In this document: one piece after another, positions 5,195 through 5,399 of the stretch
How positions within the stretch are numbered: position 1 is the stretch's first letter
Layout: every line of letters starts with the position of its first letter
Source: Candidatus Adiutrix sp.
GTDB taxonomy: Bacteria; Desulfobacterota; Desulfarculia; Adiutricales; Adiutricaceae
NCBI GenBank assembly: GCA_031273445.1
Contig: JAISRV010000176.1
Location: forward strand, 1 to 5,399
Length of the DNA: 5,399 bases
Reading direction: 5' to 3'
Made by a program: the position numbers and the translations under genes
Notes under the pieces: model-generated
Databases searched by the model: none
What the model was told of the DNA's origin: nothing
What the model saw: the letters and a program-made list of their open reading frames with translations, nothing else

Positions 5195-5200
5195 ATAGTC

Positions 5201-5399
5201 ATGAGCGACATAGATCAAAAAAACCTCGAGAGCATGATCCGCAAGATTTTGACGGAAATAATCGCCGAAAAAGACGGCGGCCGGACCAAAGTGACGGATA
5301 AAAGCGGCATAATGTCCTTTCATACCCCGAACTGGAAGCCGGAGCCCTTCGACACCGGCAAGGCCGGCGACAAAGTCTACCTCAAAGACATGGTCACAC
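5201..5399 (+). CDS. eutQ: EutQ, cupin-family ethanolamine utilization protein (3' end outside window)
   Basis: Only the first 66 residues are present; the frame runs off the window edge. Residues 8-22 (NLESMIRKILTEIIA) form an amphipathic helix typical of encapsulation peptides, then a charged linker, then SGIMSFHTPNW and DTGKAGDKVYLKDMVT, which match the segment that leads into the cupin barrel in Firmicutes-type EutQ. The cupin core itself is beyond the window. EutQ is linked to microcompartment assembly, and the Salmonella protein has been reported to have acetate kinase activity; whether this short form shares that is unknown. The enterobacterial N-terminal domain is absent here. The position after eutH is common in Firmicutes-type loci. 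Confidence 0.85.
   Translation, partial: MSDIDQKNLESMIRKILTEIIAEKDGGRTKVTDKSGIMSFHTPNWKPEPFDTGKAGDKVYLKDMVT

Overview
This GC-rich window is the distal half of an ethanolamine-utilization (eut) bacterial-microcompartment locus. All genes are on the + strand. Order: eutE (3' part only), eutM, a second eutM, eutJ, an uncharacterised eut-associated protein, eutN, eutH, eutQ (5' part only). The set covers shell tiles (two BMC-H hexamer proteins and a BMC-P vertex protein), a lumen enzyme (acylating acetaldehyde dehydrogenase), a chaperone-like ATPase (EutJ), the ethanolamine permease (EutH) and the cupin protein EutQ. The ammonia-lyase (eutBC), eutL, eutT, and any regulator or riboswitch are not in the window and may lie outside it.

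Organism: the content and order resemble the eut loci of anaerobic Firmicutes. EutQ begins with a short targeting-type helix instead of the enterobacterial N-terminal domain, and there is an extra protein of the kind seen in clostridial eut operons. Base composition, however, is far more GC-rich than in typical clostridia. A high-GC anaerobe (for example a high-GC Firmicute, a Desulfobacterota or a Synergistota member) fits, but the sequence does not settle the phylum.

Layout: 1-789 eutE C-terminal part including the catalytic Cys; 817-1125 and 1274-1561 tandem, nearly identical eutM copies separated by a 148-base spacer with an inverted repeat; 1581-2573 eutJ with a long Ala-rich N-terminal extension; 2584-3306 the three-part uncharacterised protein; 3307-3456 a structured spacer with competing hairpins; 3457-3738 eutN, ending in a terminator-like hairpin; 3739-3899 a spacer with a good sigma-70-like promoter; 3900-5132 eutH; 5133-5200 a short spacer with a GC hairpin; 5201-5399 the start of eutQ.

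How they work together: EutH admits ethanolamine. The lyase (not in the window) makes acetaldehyde inside the shell formed by EutM, EutN and others. EutE converts acetaldehyde to acetyl-CoA, and EutJ and EutQ are accessory factors. The points most worth a second look are the eutM pair that differs almost only beside the pore and at the tail, several candidate encapsulation helices (one at the C-terminus of EutE), the C-terminal module of the uncharacterised protein that resembles the N-termini of enterobacterial EutQ and EutT, the structured spacers, and a terminator/promoter pair that may separate eutH-eutQ transcription from the shell genes. No completely new system is evident; this is a variant of a known one.
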